A stretch of DNA of 64,000 nucleotides from Actinomadura physcomitrii (lineage in GTDB: Bacteria > Actinomycetota > Actinomycetes > Streptosporangiales > Streptosporangiaceae). The translations under genes and the position numbers were made by a program. The notes below the pieces were generated by a model, which was not told the origin of the DNA, ran no database searches, and worked only from the letters and a program-made list of their open reading frames with translations. Where the stretch lies: assembly GCF_008923205.2 (NCBI RefSeq), contig NZ_WBMS02000014.1, positions 1 to 64,000 of the forward strand, read 5' to 3'. Below, in pieces: positions 8,016 to 16,609 of this stretch; position 1 is the first letter of the stretch, and every line of letters starts with the position of its first letter.

Positions 8016-9230
8016 TCAGTTCCGGATCCGCTCGAACACCGCGGCGATGCCCTGGCCGCCGCCGATGCAGAGCGTCTCCAGCCCGTACCGCGCGTCGCGG
8101 CGCTCCATCTCGTGCAGGAGCGTCGCCACGATCCGGGCGCCGGTCGCGCCGACCGGATGGCCGAGCGAGATGCCCGAGCCGTTGACGTTGAGCCGCTCGA
8201 AGTCCGCCGGGGCGAAGTCCCACTCCCGCGTCACGGCGAGGGCCTGGGCCGCGAACGCCTCGTTCAGCTCGACGAGGTCCATGTCGGCGAGCGCGAGGCC
8301 CGCGGCGTCGAGCGCCTTGCGCGTCGCGGGCACCGGCCCGATGCCCATGAGGTGCGGCGGGACGCCGGCCGTCGCGGTGGACACCACGCGCGCGAGCGGC
8401 CGCAGCCCGTGCTCGGCCGCGAACTCCGGGGTCGTCACCAGGCAGGCGGCGGCGCCGTCGTTCTGGCCGCTGGCGTTGCCCGCCGTGACCGTCGCCTCGG
8501 GGTCGTCCCGCCCCATGACGGGGCGCAGGGAGGCCAGCTTCTCCAGGGAGACGTCGCGGCGCGGGTGCTCGTCGGCGTCGACGACCGTGTCCCCCTTCCG
8601 GCCGGGCACCGTCACCGGGACGATCTCGTCGGCGAACGCCCCGCGGTCCTGGGCGTCGATCGCCCGGCGGTGCGAGGCGTAGGCCAGCTCGTCCTGCTCC
8701 GCGCGGCCGATCTTGTACTCGCGGCGCAGGTTCTCGGCCGTCTCCAGCATCCCGCCCGGGACGGGGTACGTCCGGCCGCCCGCGGTCGTCCGGCCGCGCG
8801 TCAGGGTATCGGTCAGCGTGATGTCCCCGGCGCGCGACCCCCAGCGCGCGGTCAGCGAGTAGTGCGGGGCCTGCGACATGTTCTCCGCGCCGCCCGCGAT
8901 GATCGCCCGGGCCGCGCCGGAGCGGACCATCGCCGCCGCGTACACCACGGCCTGCAGGCCCGACCCGCAGCGCCGGTCGATCTGCACGCCGGGCACGCTG
9001 GTCGGCAGGCCCGCGTCGAGCGCGACGACCCGGCCGAGCGCAGGCGCCTCGGCGGTGCCGTAGCAGTGGCCGAGCACGACGTCGTCGACGAGCGCGCCGT
9101 CCAGCCCGCTCCGCTCGATCAGCGCCCGGACCACCGTCACGCCGAGGTCCTGGACGGGGACCGTCCGCAGGGCGCCGCCGAACCGGCCGATCGGGGTCCG
9201 CACCGGCTGGCAGATCACGGCCTCGTTCAT
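8016..9230 (-). CDS. Acetyl-CoA C-acyltransferase (thiolase, FadA-type)
   Basis: This 404-aa protein is a complete classical thiolase that splits a beta-ketoacyl-CoA with CoA. Nucleophile C88 (DRRCGSG), NEAFA, H358 (GHPVGATG) and C388 (CIGGGQG) are all present. It starts at 9230 with an ATGA overlap on the upstream CoA-transferase gene, so the two form an operon. It is a better thiolase candidate than the residue-poor protein at 5414. FadA5/FadA6-like enzymes do this step in steroid catabolism; the real substrate is unknown. It ends 31 nt from the convergent tetR gene. Confidence 0.88.
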   Translation of the reverse strand: MNEAVICQPVRTPIGRFGGALRTVPVQDLGVTVVRALIERSGLDGALVDDVVLGHCYGTAEAPALGRVVALDAGLPTSVPGVQIDRRCGSGLQAVVYAAAMVRSGAARAIIAGGAENMSQAPHYSLTARWGSRAGDITLTDTLTRGRTTAGGRTYPVPGGMLETAENLRREYKIGRAEQDELAYASHRRAIDAQDRGAFADEIVPVTVPGRKGDTVVDADEHPRRDVSLEKLASLRPVMGRDDPEATVTAGNASGQNDGAAACLVTTPEFAAEHGLRPLARVVSTATAGVPPHLMGIGPVPATRKALDAAGLALADMDLVELNEAFAAQALAVTREWDFAPADFERLNVNGSGISLGHPVGATGARIVATLLHEMERRDARYGLETLCIGGGQGIAAVFERIRN

Positions 9231-10471
9231 GAGTCTCCTGACTGGTCGTGGGCCGGCCGCAGCGCGCCGGCCCGGCGGAGTTCGTCCTGCGCCTCGGGGG
9301 TGAAGCCCAGGTCGGTGAGGATCGCGGCGGTGTGCTCGCCGAGGGCGGGGACGTCCTCCAGCGGCGTGGGCCACGCGGGGGTGATGACGGGCGGGAGCAG
9401 CGACGCCAGCGGGCCGACCGGCGATCCGACCTCGCGCCAGCGGCCCCGCGCGGTGAGCTGCGGGTGGTCGACGACCTCGGTGACCCGGTTGAACTCGGCG
9501 TTCCCGATGCCGGCGGCGTCGGCGCGCGCGCAGATCTCCGCGAGTTCGAGGGTGGCCGCCCACGCGCCGACGGCCTCGTCCAGCCGGGCGCGCTGCGCGC
9601 AGCGCTGCGGGGTGGTGGCGAGGGACGGGTCGTCCGCGAGGTCCGGGCGCCCGATGAGGTCGCGGGCCAGGCGCTGCCATTCGGCGTCGTTCGTGGTGCC
9701 GAGGACGACGGTGCGCCCGTCCTTGGTCGGGTAGGCGTTGTACGGGGCGACGATGGGGGAGGACATGCCGATCGGAGCCCGTTCCTCGCCGGTGTAGTGC
9801 GCGTACAGCAGGGCGAACCCGAGGAAGTCGGCCGCGGTGTCGAACATGCTCACCTGCAGCGCGGCGCCCGCGCCCGTGCGGGCGCGGGCGAGCAGCGCGG
9901 CCATGATCCCGGCCGCGGCCTGCATCGCGGTACCGATGTCGGCGATGGGGATGCCCGGCTTGGCGGGCGCGTCGGCCCGGCCGGTCGCGGCGCACGATCC
10001 GCTCTCGGCCTGGACGAGCAGGTCGTAGGCGCGGCGGTGGTCGAGCGGGCCGCCGGTGCCGTAGCCGGAGATGTCGACGGCCACCAGCGACGGGTACCGC
10101 TCGACCAGCGTCGCCGCGTCCAGGCCGAGGCGGCGCGCGGAGCCGGGCGCGAGGTTCTGCACGACGACGTCGGCGCGTTCGAGCAGCCGGTCGAGGACGG
10201 GCCGGGCCTCGGGGCGCTTGCAGTCCAGCGCCAGGGACCGCTTGTTGCGGTTCAGCCAGACGAAGTAGGTCGCCATGCCGTCGGCGGCGTCGTCGAACCA
10301 GCGGGTGAGGTCACCCGAGCGCGGGTGCTCGACCTTGACGACCTCGGCGCCGAGGTCGGCGAGCATCCGCGTGCAGTAGGGCGCCGACACCGCCTGCTCG
10401 AAGCTCACCACGACCGTGCCGGCGAGCGGCGGCGCCGGCGCCGGGGTCGGGGTGCCTGGCCTGTCGGGCAT
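9227..10471 (-). CDS. CaiB/BaiF family CoA-transferase
   Basis: The 414-aa protein is a class III CoA-transferase, which moves CoA between carboxylates through an aspartyl-CoA anhydride mechanism. The conserved Asp is D178 in GIPIADIGT, and the N-terminal LADLGAEVVKVEHP motif is present. It is the first gene of a leftward operon with the thiolase (4-nt overlap). The divergent promoter region carries two module-1 operators. It may recycle CoA from a product to the incoming acid, saving ATP. It could instead be a racemase of the same fold (alpha-methylacyl-CoA racemase). Confidence 0.85.
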   Translation of the reverse strand: MPDRPGTPTPAPAPPLAGTVVVSFEQAVSAPYCTRMLADLGAEVVKVEHPRSGDLTRWFDDAADGMATYFVWLNRNKRSLALDCKRPEARPVLDRLLERADVVVQNLAPGSARRLGLDAATLVERYPSLVAVDISGYGTGGPLDHRRAYDLLVQAESGSCAATGRADAPAKPGIPIADIGTAMQAAAGIMAALLARARTGAGAALQVSMFDTAADFLGFALLYAHYTGEERAPIGMSSPIVAPYNAYPTKDGRTVVLGTTNDAEWQRLARDLIGRPDLADDPSLATTPQRCAQRARLDEAVGAWAATLELAEICARADAAGIGNAEFNRVTEVVDHPQLTARGRWREVGSPVGPLASLLPPVITPAWPTPLEDVPALGEHTAAILTDLGFTPEAQDELRRAGALRPAHDQSGDS

Positions 10472-10535
10472 GGAGCTCCTCCGTCGGTGTGCGGCGCGCG
10501 GTCCGGGTCCGGCCGCGTTCCGATCAGTCTAACTT

Positions 10536-10549
10536 TGACGTCGATGTCG
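10536..10549. promoter_or_regulatory. Module-1 operator, site 6
   Basis: TGACGTCGATGTCG differs from site 1 at the last base. It serves the leftward CoA-transferase/thiolase operon. Confidence 0.6.
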
Positions 10550-10590
10550 ATCTACTCTCCCATGCGCACGGAGATCGGGCGGGTGGCGCA

Positions 10591-10618
10591 TTGACCCCGG
10601 CGATCGCCGCATTATAAT
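10591..10618 (+). promoter_or_regulatory. Housekeeping-type promoter of the crotonase operon
   Basis: TTGACC at 10591-10596 and a perfect TATAAT at 10613-10618 are separated by 16 bp. The ATG of the first gene begins 10 nt after the -10 box, so the mRNA should be leaderless or nearly so. The operator at 10620 covers the predicted start point. Confidence 0.65.
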
Positions 10619-10619
10619 T

Positions 10620-10634
10620 TCGACGTCTATGTCA
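10620..10634. promoter_or_regulatory. Module-1 operator, site 7, overlapping the start codon
   Basis: TCGACGTCTATGTCA contains the ATG of the crotonase gene (10629). Repressor bound here would sit on the transcription start. Confidence 0.6.
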
Positions 10635-11498
10635 AGTAATTCGGACGGGACCCTGCCGACGGGCACCGCGCACCTGCTCGCGGCGCGGGACGGCGGCGTG
10701 CTGACCCTCACGCTGAACCGTCCGGAGGCCCGCAACGCGTTCTCGCGCGAGATGCTCGACGGACTGGCCGCGATGCTCGACGTCGCCGCCGCGTCCGGCG
10801 ACGTCCGGGCCGTGGTCCTGCGCGGGGCCGGCGGCGCCTTCTGCGCGGGCGGCGACCTCGCCAAGCTCGCGGCGGGGGAGAGCATCTTCGGCCCGGCGGA
10901 CGATCCCGCCGCCCGGCTGGCGGCCCAGAAGGCGCTGCAGCGCGCGACGGTCGTCCGGCTCCGGGAGCTGGCCAAGCCGTCCGTCGCGCTCGTCGAGGGC
11001 GCCGCCGTCGGCGCCGGGCTCGGCCTCGCGCTCGCCTGCGACCTGCGCTACGCCGGAGCCTCCGCCACGCTGCGCACGGGCTTCGGCAGGATCGGGCTGG
11101 CCGGCGACTTCGGCTGCAGCTGGCAGCTGACCCGCCTGCTCGGCGCGGCCCGGGCGCTGGAACTGCTCTACCTCTCGCCGCCGCTGACCGCCGCCCGCGC
11201 GCAGGAGCTCGGCCTGGTCAACGAGGCCGTCGCCGACGACGAGCTGGCGGCTCACGTCGCGAAGACGGCCGCACGATTGGCCGCCCTCTCACCGGAGGCG
11301 GTCCGGGCCATGAAGGAGCATGTGGCGCGCGCCCACGACAACGGCCTCGCGGACTGCGCGGACGCGGAGGCGGCGTGGCACGTCCGGCTCCTGGAGTCCG
11401 GCGCCCACCGCGACGCCGTCCGCGCTCTCGCGCAAGGCCGCCCCCGCGCCGCGCGCACCCCCACCGACCCCCAGCACCCGGGAGTGGAACGACCATGA
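10629..11498 (+). CDS. Enoyl-CoA hydratase/isomerase family protein, PaaG-like
   Basis: The 289-aa crotonase has the oxyanion-hole segment GGAFCAGGDL, but both hydratase glutamates are replaced (GAGLGLAL, RTGFGRIG). It keeps D160 in IGLAGDFGCSW, which aligns with the catalytic Asp of PaaG-type enoyl-CoA isomerases, so double-bond isomerisation is more likely than hydration. The first ATG (10629) lies inside an operator and has no ribosome site; a leaderless start fits the TATAAT 10 nt upstream. The N-terminus is about 15 residues longer than usual, so a later start is possible. The stop overlaps the next start (ATGA). Confidence 0.8.
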   Translation: MSSNSDGTLPTGTAHLLAARDGGVLTLTLNRPEARNAFSREMLDGLAAMLDVAAASGDVRAVVLRGAGGAFCAGGDLAKLAAGESIFGPADDPAARLAAQKALQRATVVRLRELAKPSVALVEGAAVGAGLGLALACDLRYAGASATLRTGFGRIGLAGDFGCSWQLTRLLGAARALELLYLSPPLTAARAQELGLVNEAVADDELAAHVAKTAARLAALSPEAVRAMKEHVARAHDNGLADCADAEAAWHVRLLESGAHRDAVRALAQGRPRAARTPTDPQHPGVERP

Positions 11499-12259
11499 CG
11501 AACCTCGACGGCCGCGTCGCGCTGGTGACCGGCGCGGCCCGCGGCATCGGAGCGGAGATCGCCCGCACCTACGCCCGCGCCGGAGCCCGCGTCGGCGTCC
11601 TCGACCTCAAGGAGGACCTGACCGAGGACACCGTGTCCGCGATCAGGGACGCGGGCGGGCAGGCCATCGGCCTCGGCGCCGACGTCTCCGACGCGGAACA
11701 GGTCGACCGGGCCGTGCGGCGGCTCGCCGAGGAGTTCGGCGGCCTCGACATCGCGGTCAACAACGCCGGCGTCACCCGGGACAACCTGCTGTTCAAGATG
11801 ACCGAGGACGACTGGGACACCGTGGTGGCCGTGCACATGCGCGGGGTTTTCCTGGTGACCCGGGCCGCCCAGCGGATCATGGTCGAGCGGCGCTACGGGC
11901 GCGTCATCAACATTTCCTCGACCTCCGCGCTGGGCAACCGGGGCCAGGCGAACTACTCTTCCGCCAAGGCGGGGATCCAAGGCTTCACGCGGACGACCGC
12001 CATCGAGCTCGGCCCGTTCGGCATCACCGTCAACTCGATCGGCCCCGGCTACGTCGACACGGAGATGACCCGGGCGACCGCCGAGCGCCTCGGCGTCGCG
12101 GTGGAGCAGCGGCTGGCCGAGGTCGCTGCGACACTGCCGATGCGCCGCGTCGGGAAGCCCGCCGACATCGCGAACGCCGCGCTGTTCCTCGCCTCCGAGG
12201 ACTCCGGGTTCGTGACCGGCCAGGTTCTCTACGTCGACGGCGGGCGCTCGGTGCGCTGA
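11495..12259 (+). CDS. SDR-family beta-hydroxyacyl-CoA/ACP dehydrogenase (FabG-like)
   Basis: This 254-aa short-chain dehydrogenase has the NAD(P) motif TGAARGIG (12-19), NNAG at 89-92, and the catalytic Ser142, Tyr154 and Lys158 (ANYSSAKAG). The family oxidises or reduces 3-hydroxyacyl thioesters. Position after the isomerase and before a dehydrogenase suggests a beta-oxidation-like step. ATG at 11495 overlaps the stop of the upstream gene. The gene belongs to the rightward module-1 operon that starts at 10629. Confidence 0.85.
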   Translation: MTNLDGRVALVTGAARGIGAEIARTYARAGARVGVLDLKEDLTEDTVSAIRDAGGQAIGLGADVSDAEQVDRAVRRLAEEFGGLDIAVNNAGVTRDNLLFKMTEDDWDTVVAVHMRGVFLVTRAAQRIMVERRYGRVINISSTSALGNRGQANYSSAKAGIQGFTRTTAIELGPFGITVNSIGPGYVDTEMTRATAERLGVAVEQRLAEVAATLPMRRVGKPADIANAALFLASEDSGFVTGQVLYVDGGRSVR

Positions 12260-12286
12260 GATGTAAGAACCGATCGAGGAGTTCAC

Positions 12287-13492
12287 ATGAGCCAGGACAC
12301 CGCCCCCGACACCACGACGACCGACGCCACCACCGACGACGCGCTCACCGACGAGGAGCTGCGCGCGGCCGTCCGGGAGGTGGCCGAGCGGTTCGACGAC
12401 GCGTACTGGGCCGAGGTCGACCAGGAGAGCAGGTTCCCCTGGGAGTTCTACAAGGCGTTCGCCGAGGCCGGATGGCTCGGCATCGCGATCCCCAGCGAGT
12501 ACGGGGGCGCGGGCATGGGCATCTCGGCGGCCTCGTCGATGATGTACGAGATCGCCGCGTCCGGGGCCGGGATGAACGGCTGCAGCCCGTTCCACCTCAC
12601 GATCTTCGGCCTCAACCTGGTGGCGCGGCACGGCGGCGACCGGCTGTGCCGGGAGCTGCTCCCCGGCGCCGTGACCGGCGACCTGCACGTCTGCTTCGCC
12701 ATCACCGAGCCGGACGCCGGGTCCGACACCAGCCGCATCCGCACCTTCGCCCGCCGGGACGGCGCCGACTACGTGATCAACGGCCGGAAGGTCTGGATCA
12801 CCAAGGCGGCGCAGTCGCAGAAGGCGGTGCTTCTCGCGCGGACGAGCGAGCCGCGCGAGGGCAGGCGGCGCACGGACGGGCTGTCGATGTTCGTCGTCGA
12901 CCTGACCGGCGGCGAGGTCGAGATGCGGGCGATCCCGAAGATGGGCCGCAACGCGGTGTCGTCCTACGAGCTGTTCATGGACGACTTCCGGGTGCCCGGG
13001 TCGGCGCTGGTCGGCGAGGAGGGGCGCGGGTTCTCCTACCTGCTGGACGGCATCAACCCCGAGCGGATCCTGCTCGCGCACGAGTCGCTCGGCATCGGGC
13101 GGGCGGCGCTGCGCCGGGCGGTGCGGTACGCGGGGGAGCGGGTGGTGTTCGGCCGCCCGATCGGCAAGAACCAGGGGATCGCGTTCCCGCTCGCCGAGGC
13201 GTCGATGCGGCTGGACGCGGCGGAGCTGGCCGCGCGGCACGCCGCCGCCCGCTACGACGTCGGCGAGCCGTGCGGCAAGGAGGCGAACACGGCGAAGTAC
13301 CTGTGCGCCGACGCCGCCTTCGCCGCCGCCGACGCGGCCGTCCAGACGCACGGCGGGTTCGGGTACGCGCGCGAGTACCACGTGGAGCGCTACTTCCGGG
13401 AGTCCCGCCTGATGCGCATCGCCCCGGTCAGCCAGGAGATGGTGCTGAACTACATCAGCGAGCACGTCCTCGGCCTGCCCAAGTCCTACTGA
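12287..13492 (+). CDS. Acyl-CoA dehydrogenase with isovaleryl-type base position
   Basis: The 401-aa flavoprotein has ITEPDAGSD and the QTHGGFGYAREYHVERYFRE motif, but RIAPVSQEM replaces the usual RxYEGTSQI, so the medium-chain catalytic Glu is absent. E259 in GINPERILLAHE aligns with Glu254 of isovaleryl-CoA dehydrogenase (LDLERLVLA) and probably acts as base. This arrangement often goes with branched or bulky substrates. GAGGAG lies before the ATG at 12287. It is the third gene of the operon from 10629. The N-terminus (2-20) is a Thr/Asp-rich tail without clear role. Confidence 0.85.
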   Translation: MSQDTAPDTTTTDATTDDALTDEELRAAVREVAERFDDAYWAEVDQESRFPWEFYKAFAEAGWLGIAIPSEYGGAGMGISAASSMMYEIAASGAGMNGCSPFHLTIFGLNLVARHGGDRLCRELLPGAVTGDLHVCFAITEPDAGSDTSRIRTFARRDGADYVINGRKVWITKAAQSQKAVLLARTSEPREGRRRTDGLSMFVVDLTGGEVEMRAIPKMGRNAVSSYELFMDDFRVPGSALVGEEGRGFSYLLDGINPERILLAHESLGIGRAALRRAVRYAGERVVFGRPIGKNQGIAFPLAEASMRLDAAELAARHAAARYDVGEPCGKEANTAKYLCADAAFAAADAAVQTHGGFGYAREYHVERYFRESRLMRIAPVSQEMVLNYISEHVLGLPKSY

Positions 13493-13518
13493 GCGGAGAC
13501 CGGCGGCGCCGCACAGTA

Positions 13519-13540
13519 TTGACGTTGACGTCGAAATATA
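13519..13540. promoter_or_regulatory. Module-1 operator, site 8 (degenerate)
   Basis: The reverse strand reads TTTCGACGTCAACGTCAA, one strong arm and a shifted second arm. A TATACT (13537-13542) overlaps its right end. It lies 72 nt before the second CoA ligase. Confidence 0.5.
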
Positions 13541-13611
13541 CTTCGATGGTGGTAAGGAAGGCGGCGGGCGGCGCCCTCCGCCGCGGTGCGGCCCCCGGGG
13601 AAGGCGGTGCG

Positions 13612-15246
13612 GTGACCACAGGCTCTGTCGTCGACGGCTGGGGCGTGCGGACGGTCCCCGCAGACCTGGCCCGGCGCTACCGCGCGGAAGGGTGGTGGAC
13701 GGACGGCTCGCTCGGCTCGATGGTGGCCGAGGGGCTCGGCCGGGCTCCCGGGCTCCGGTTCCAGGTGCGGTCCAAGGTCCGGCCCTGGAACGGCACGTTC
13801 GCCGACGTGGACCGTGCCAGCCGCTCCTTCGCCCGCACCCTGCTGGACTGGGGCCTCGGCCCGGGCTCGGTCGTCGTGGTGCAGATGCCGAACTGGGTCG
13901 AGGCCGCCGTCACGTTCTGGGCGGCCGCCTACATCGGGGCGATCGTGGTCCCGGTGGTGCACTTCTACGGGCCCAGGGAGGTCGGCCACATCCTCGACGC
14001 CACCCGCCCCGCGGTGATCGTCACGCCCGACCGCTTCGGCCGCACCGACCACCTCGAGCAGTACGCGGAACTCCTCGCCGCACGGGACGGGGAGCCGCTG
14101 TGGCTGGTGGTGGGCGACCGGCCCGAGGCGGAGCTGCCGCCGGCCGCCACGCCGTTCCACCTGATGCTGCGGGCGCGCCCGCTGCAGGAGCCGGAGCGGG
14201 TCGAGCCGGAGTCGCCGGCGATCGTGGGCTTCACCTCCGGGACGACCCTCGCGCCCAAGGGGGTCGTGCACAGCCACCAGACGATCGCCTGGGAGGCGCG
14301 CCAGTGCGACGGCTTCTACGCCAGGGGCGGCCCGCCCACGCTCGTCGGAACCCCCGTCGGCCACTTCATGGGCATGATCAACGCGTTCCTGGTGCCGTTG
14401 CTGCGGTCCGAGCCGGTGCATCTGATCGACGTGTGGGACCCGGCCGAGGTGCTGGCGGCGATGGCGGAGGAGCGCATCGGCGTCGCCGGCGGCCCGCCCT
14501 ACTTCCTGACGAGCCTGCTGGACCACGCCGACTTCACCCCCGGGCACCTGGCCCTCATCCCGCACATGGGCCTCGGCGGCGCGCCGGTGCCGGACGCCTT
14601 CACCGAGCGCGCGACGCGGGAGGGCATCGCGGTCTACCGCTCGTACGGGAGCACCGAGCACCCCTCCGTCACCGCGAGCCCGCTGACCGACCCGCCGGAC
14701 AAGCGGCTGCGCACCGACGGCCGCGCGCTGCCGGGCGCGGAGTTCCGCCTGGACGACGACGGCGAGATCCTCACCCGCGGCGCCGACTGCTTCATCGGCT
14801 ACACCGACCCCGCGCTCACCGCCCGCGCGTTCGACGCCGACGGCTGGTACCGCACCGGCGACATGGGCGAGGTCGACGGCGACGGGTACCTCACGGTCAC
14901 CGACCGGGTCGCCGACGTCATCATCCGCGGGGGCGAGAACATCAGCGCCCAGGAGGTCGAGTCGCTGCTGCTCACGCTGGAGCGGGTCGCCGAGGTCAGC
15001 GTCGTCGCCGAACCGGACCCCCGGCTGGGCGAGCACGCCGCCGCGGTGATCCGGCCGCGCGACCCGGCGGACCCGGTCTCGCTGGACGACGTCCGACGGC
15101 ATCTCGCCGCAGCCGGGCTCGCCAGGCAGAAGTGGCCGGAGTCGGTGCACCTCGTCGCGGACTTCCCGCGCACCGCCACCGGCAAGATCCAGAAGTTCCG
15201 CCTGCGCGAGCAGGTGCGCGCCGGGGCGTTGCGGGACGCCTTATGA
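13612..15246 (+). CDS. Acyl-CoA ligase (ANL superfamily), paralogue of the 29085 ligase
   Basis: A 544-aa AMP-forming ligase with P-loop FTSGTTLAPKGVVHSH, SYGSTEHPS, WYRTGDMG and C-terminal TGKIQKF. GTG at 13612 follows a GGGAAGG-type site; an ATG at 13546 would add 22 residues but has no good ribosome site. The sequence from VRTVPADLARRYRAEGWW onward matches the ligase at 29085 block by block, although that gene lies in module 2 under the other operator. The pair thus looks like duplicated ligases with separate control. Substrate unknown. Confidence 0.85.
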   Translation: MTTGSVVDGWGVRTVPADLARRYRAEGWWTDGSLGSMVAEGLGRAPGLRFQVRSKVRPWNGTFADVDRASRSFARTLLDWGLGPGSVVVVQMPNWVEAAVTFWAAAYIGAIVVPVVHFYGPREVGHILDATRPAVIVTPDRFGRTDHLEQYAELLAARDGEPLWLVVGDRPEAELPPAATPFHLMLRARPLQEPERVEPESPAIVGFTSGTTLAPKGVVHSHQTIAWEARQCDGFYARGGPPTLVGTPVGHFMGMINAFLVPLLRSEPVHLIDVWDPAEVLAAMAEERIGVAGGPPYFLTSLLDHADFTPGHLALIPHMGLGGAPVPDAFTERATREGIAVYRSYGSTEHPSVTASPLTDPPDKRLRTDGRALPGAEFRLDDDGEILTRGADCFIGYTDPALTARAFDADGWYRTGDMGEVDGDGYLTVTDRVADVIIRGGENISAQEVESLLLTLERVAEVSVVAEPDPRLGEHAAAVIRPRDPADPVSLDDVRRHLAAAGLARQKWPESVHLVADFPRTATGKIQKFRLREQVRAGALRDAL

Positions 15247-15315
15247 GGCGGGCAGCGTAAGGCAGGTCGCGGCGTCCACCGGACGCTGGACGCCCCACGA
15301 GGAGGGAAAGGCACG

Positions 15316-15726
15316 ATGGAGCCTTCGGGTTACGCCGACCGGCCGGACTACCGCGTGGACGTGCGCCGCAAGCGCAACCTCGTCCAGGTGACCCACGAGG
15401 GCGTGCTGCTGGCCGAGACGACCAGCGCCCTCGTCGTCGACGAGCAGGACCACGGCCTCGTCATCTACATCCCGAGGGCCGACGTGCGGACCGAGCACCT
15501 CGCGCCGTCGGACCGGACGTCGCGGTGCCCGTTCAAGGGGCAGGCGACGTACTGGCGGCTGCGCGACGCCGATGACCCGATCGCCTGGGAGTACCCGGAG
15601 CCGTACGCCGAGGTCGCGATGATCCGCGACCACATCGCCTTCTACCAGGACGCGGCCGTCGTCCGGATCGGCGCCGCCACCCCCGTCACGTCCGCTCCCC
15701 ACCCCGGCGGCGGTCGCCAGGGCTGA
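15316..15726 (+). CDS. DUF427 family protein
   Basis: The 136-aa protein matches the DUF427 pattern: VTHEGVLLAETTSALVV, IYIPRADVR, CPFKGQATYW, WEYPEPYAEVAMI and IAFYQD. The family is a small single-domain beta fold without established enzymatic role; in actinobacteria it often sits near CoA-ligase or redox genes. GGAGG is placed 5 nt before ATG 15316. It starts 69 nt after the CoA ligase and may share its transcript. No module-2 operator is seen nearby. Function cannot be assigned. Confidence 0.75.
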   Translation: MEPSGYADRPDYRVDVRRKRNLVQVTHEGVLLAETTSALVVDEQDHGLVIYIPRADVRTEHLAPSDRTSRCPFKGQATYWRLRDADDPIAWEYPEPYAEVAMIRDHIAFYQDAAVVRIGAATPVTSAPHPGGGRQG

Positions 15727-15755
15727 ACGAACCTTCGGCGGGACGGCCGGCGGCG

Positions 15756-15781
15756 GGCGCGCCGGGGACCGCCGGCGCGCC
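15756..15781. terminator. Bidirectional terminator hairpin
   Basis: GGCGCGCCGG and CCGGCGCGCC form a perfect 10-bp stem with a 6-nt loop between the convergent DUF427 and crotonase genes. It marks the border between modules 1 and 2. Confidence 0.65.
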
Positions 15782-15789
15782 GCGCGCCG

Positions 15790-16581
15790 TCACTGGTTCT
15801 TGAGCTTGTCCTTCATCCCGTCCAGCCGCATGAGGACGGGGAACCCGCCGTCGCTCAGGGCGTTGCCGTGCCCGGTCTGGTGGACGTCGAAGACCGACTG
15901 GATCGCCGCGTAGAAGCCCTGCACGTCGAGGGTCTGGTTGACGGCGCGCTTGGCCTGCCGCAGCGCGAACGGGTGCATCTGCGCGATCCGCCCGGCCAGC
16001 TCCATCGCGGTCGCCTCCAGCTCCTCCAGCGGGACGACCCGGTTCACCATGCCGACCTTCTCCGCCTCGTCCGCGGTGACGGGGCGGCCGGTGAACAGGA
16101 TCTCCTTGGCCTTGCGCGGGCCGAGCTCCCAGGTGTGGCCGTGGTACTCCACGCCGCCGATGCCCATGTGCACCACGGGGTCGGAGAACTGCGCGTTCTC
16201 GGCGGCCACGATCAGGTCGCACGGCCAGCACAGCATGAGGCCGCCCGCGATGCACTTGCCCTGGACCGCCGCGATCGACGGCTTCGGGACATTGCGCCAC
16301 CGCAGCGTGTACTCCAGGTACCGGCGCGCCTCGACCTTGTAGATGTGCTCCAGCGTGATCTTGTCCGGGACCGGGCCGCCGCCCTTGAGGTCGTGCCCGG
16401 ACGAGAAGTGCTTCCCGTTGGCCTTCAGCACGACGACCCGGACCTCGTCGTCGCCCGCGGCGCGGCTCCAGGCGGCGTCGAGGTCGTCGAGCAGCTCCAT
16501 GGTCTGCGCGTTGGCGGCCTCGGGGCGGTTCAGCGTGATGACCGCGACGCGGTCCTTCACCTCGTACAGGATCTGGTCCAT
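15790..16581 (-). CDS. Enoyl-CoA hydratase/isomerase family protein (non-canonical active site)
   Basis: The 263-aa crotonase carries GKHFSSGHDLKGG for the oxyanion hole. The hydratase glutamates are replaced: IAGGLMLCWPCD instead of GGGxE, and FSDPVVHMG instead of QPE. Acidic residues remain in SDP (D134) and GVEYHGH (E145). This FSDPVV-MGI-GVEY-H pattern defines a crotonase subgroup of actinobacterial catabolic clusters, with possible hydratase, isomerase or ring-hydrolase activity. It is the last gene of the long leftward operon that begins at 22169. It ends at the module border hairpin. Confidence 0.8.
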   Translation of the reverse strand: MDQILYEVKDRVAVITLNRPEAANAQTMELLDDLDAAWSRAAGDDEVRVVVLKANGKHFSSGHDLKGGGPVPDKITLEHIYKVEARRYLEYTLRWRNVPKPSIAAVQGKCIAGGLMLCWPCDLIVAAENAQFSDPVVHMGIGGVEYHGHTWELGPRKAKEILFTGRPVTADEAEKVGMVNRVVPLEELEATAMELAGRIAQMHPFALRQAKRAVNQTLDVQGFYAAIQSVFDVHQTGHGNALSDGGFPVLMRLDGMKDKLKNQ

Positions 16582-16609
16582 CGGTTCATCCCTCTCCGGG
16601 GCGGTCTCG

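Noticed and set aside
11320..13611. Upstream extension of the second CoA ligase into a 1308-codon frame
   Set aside because: The extension covers the SDR and dehydrogenase genes in another frame and encodes no domain. The ligase begins at about 13612.
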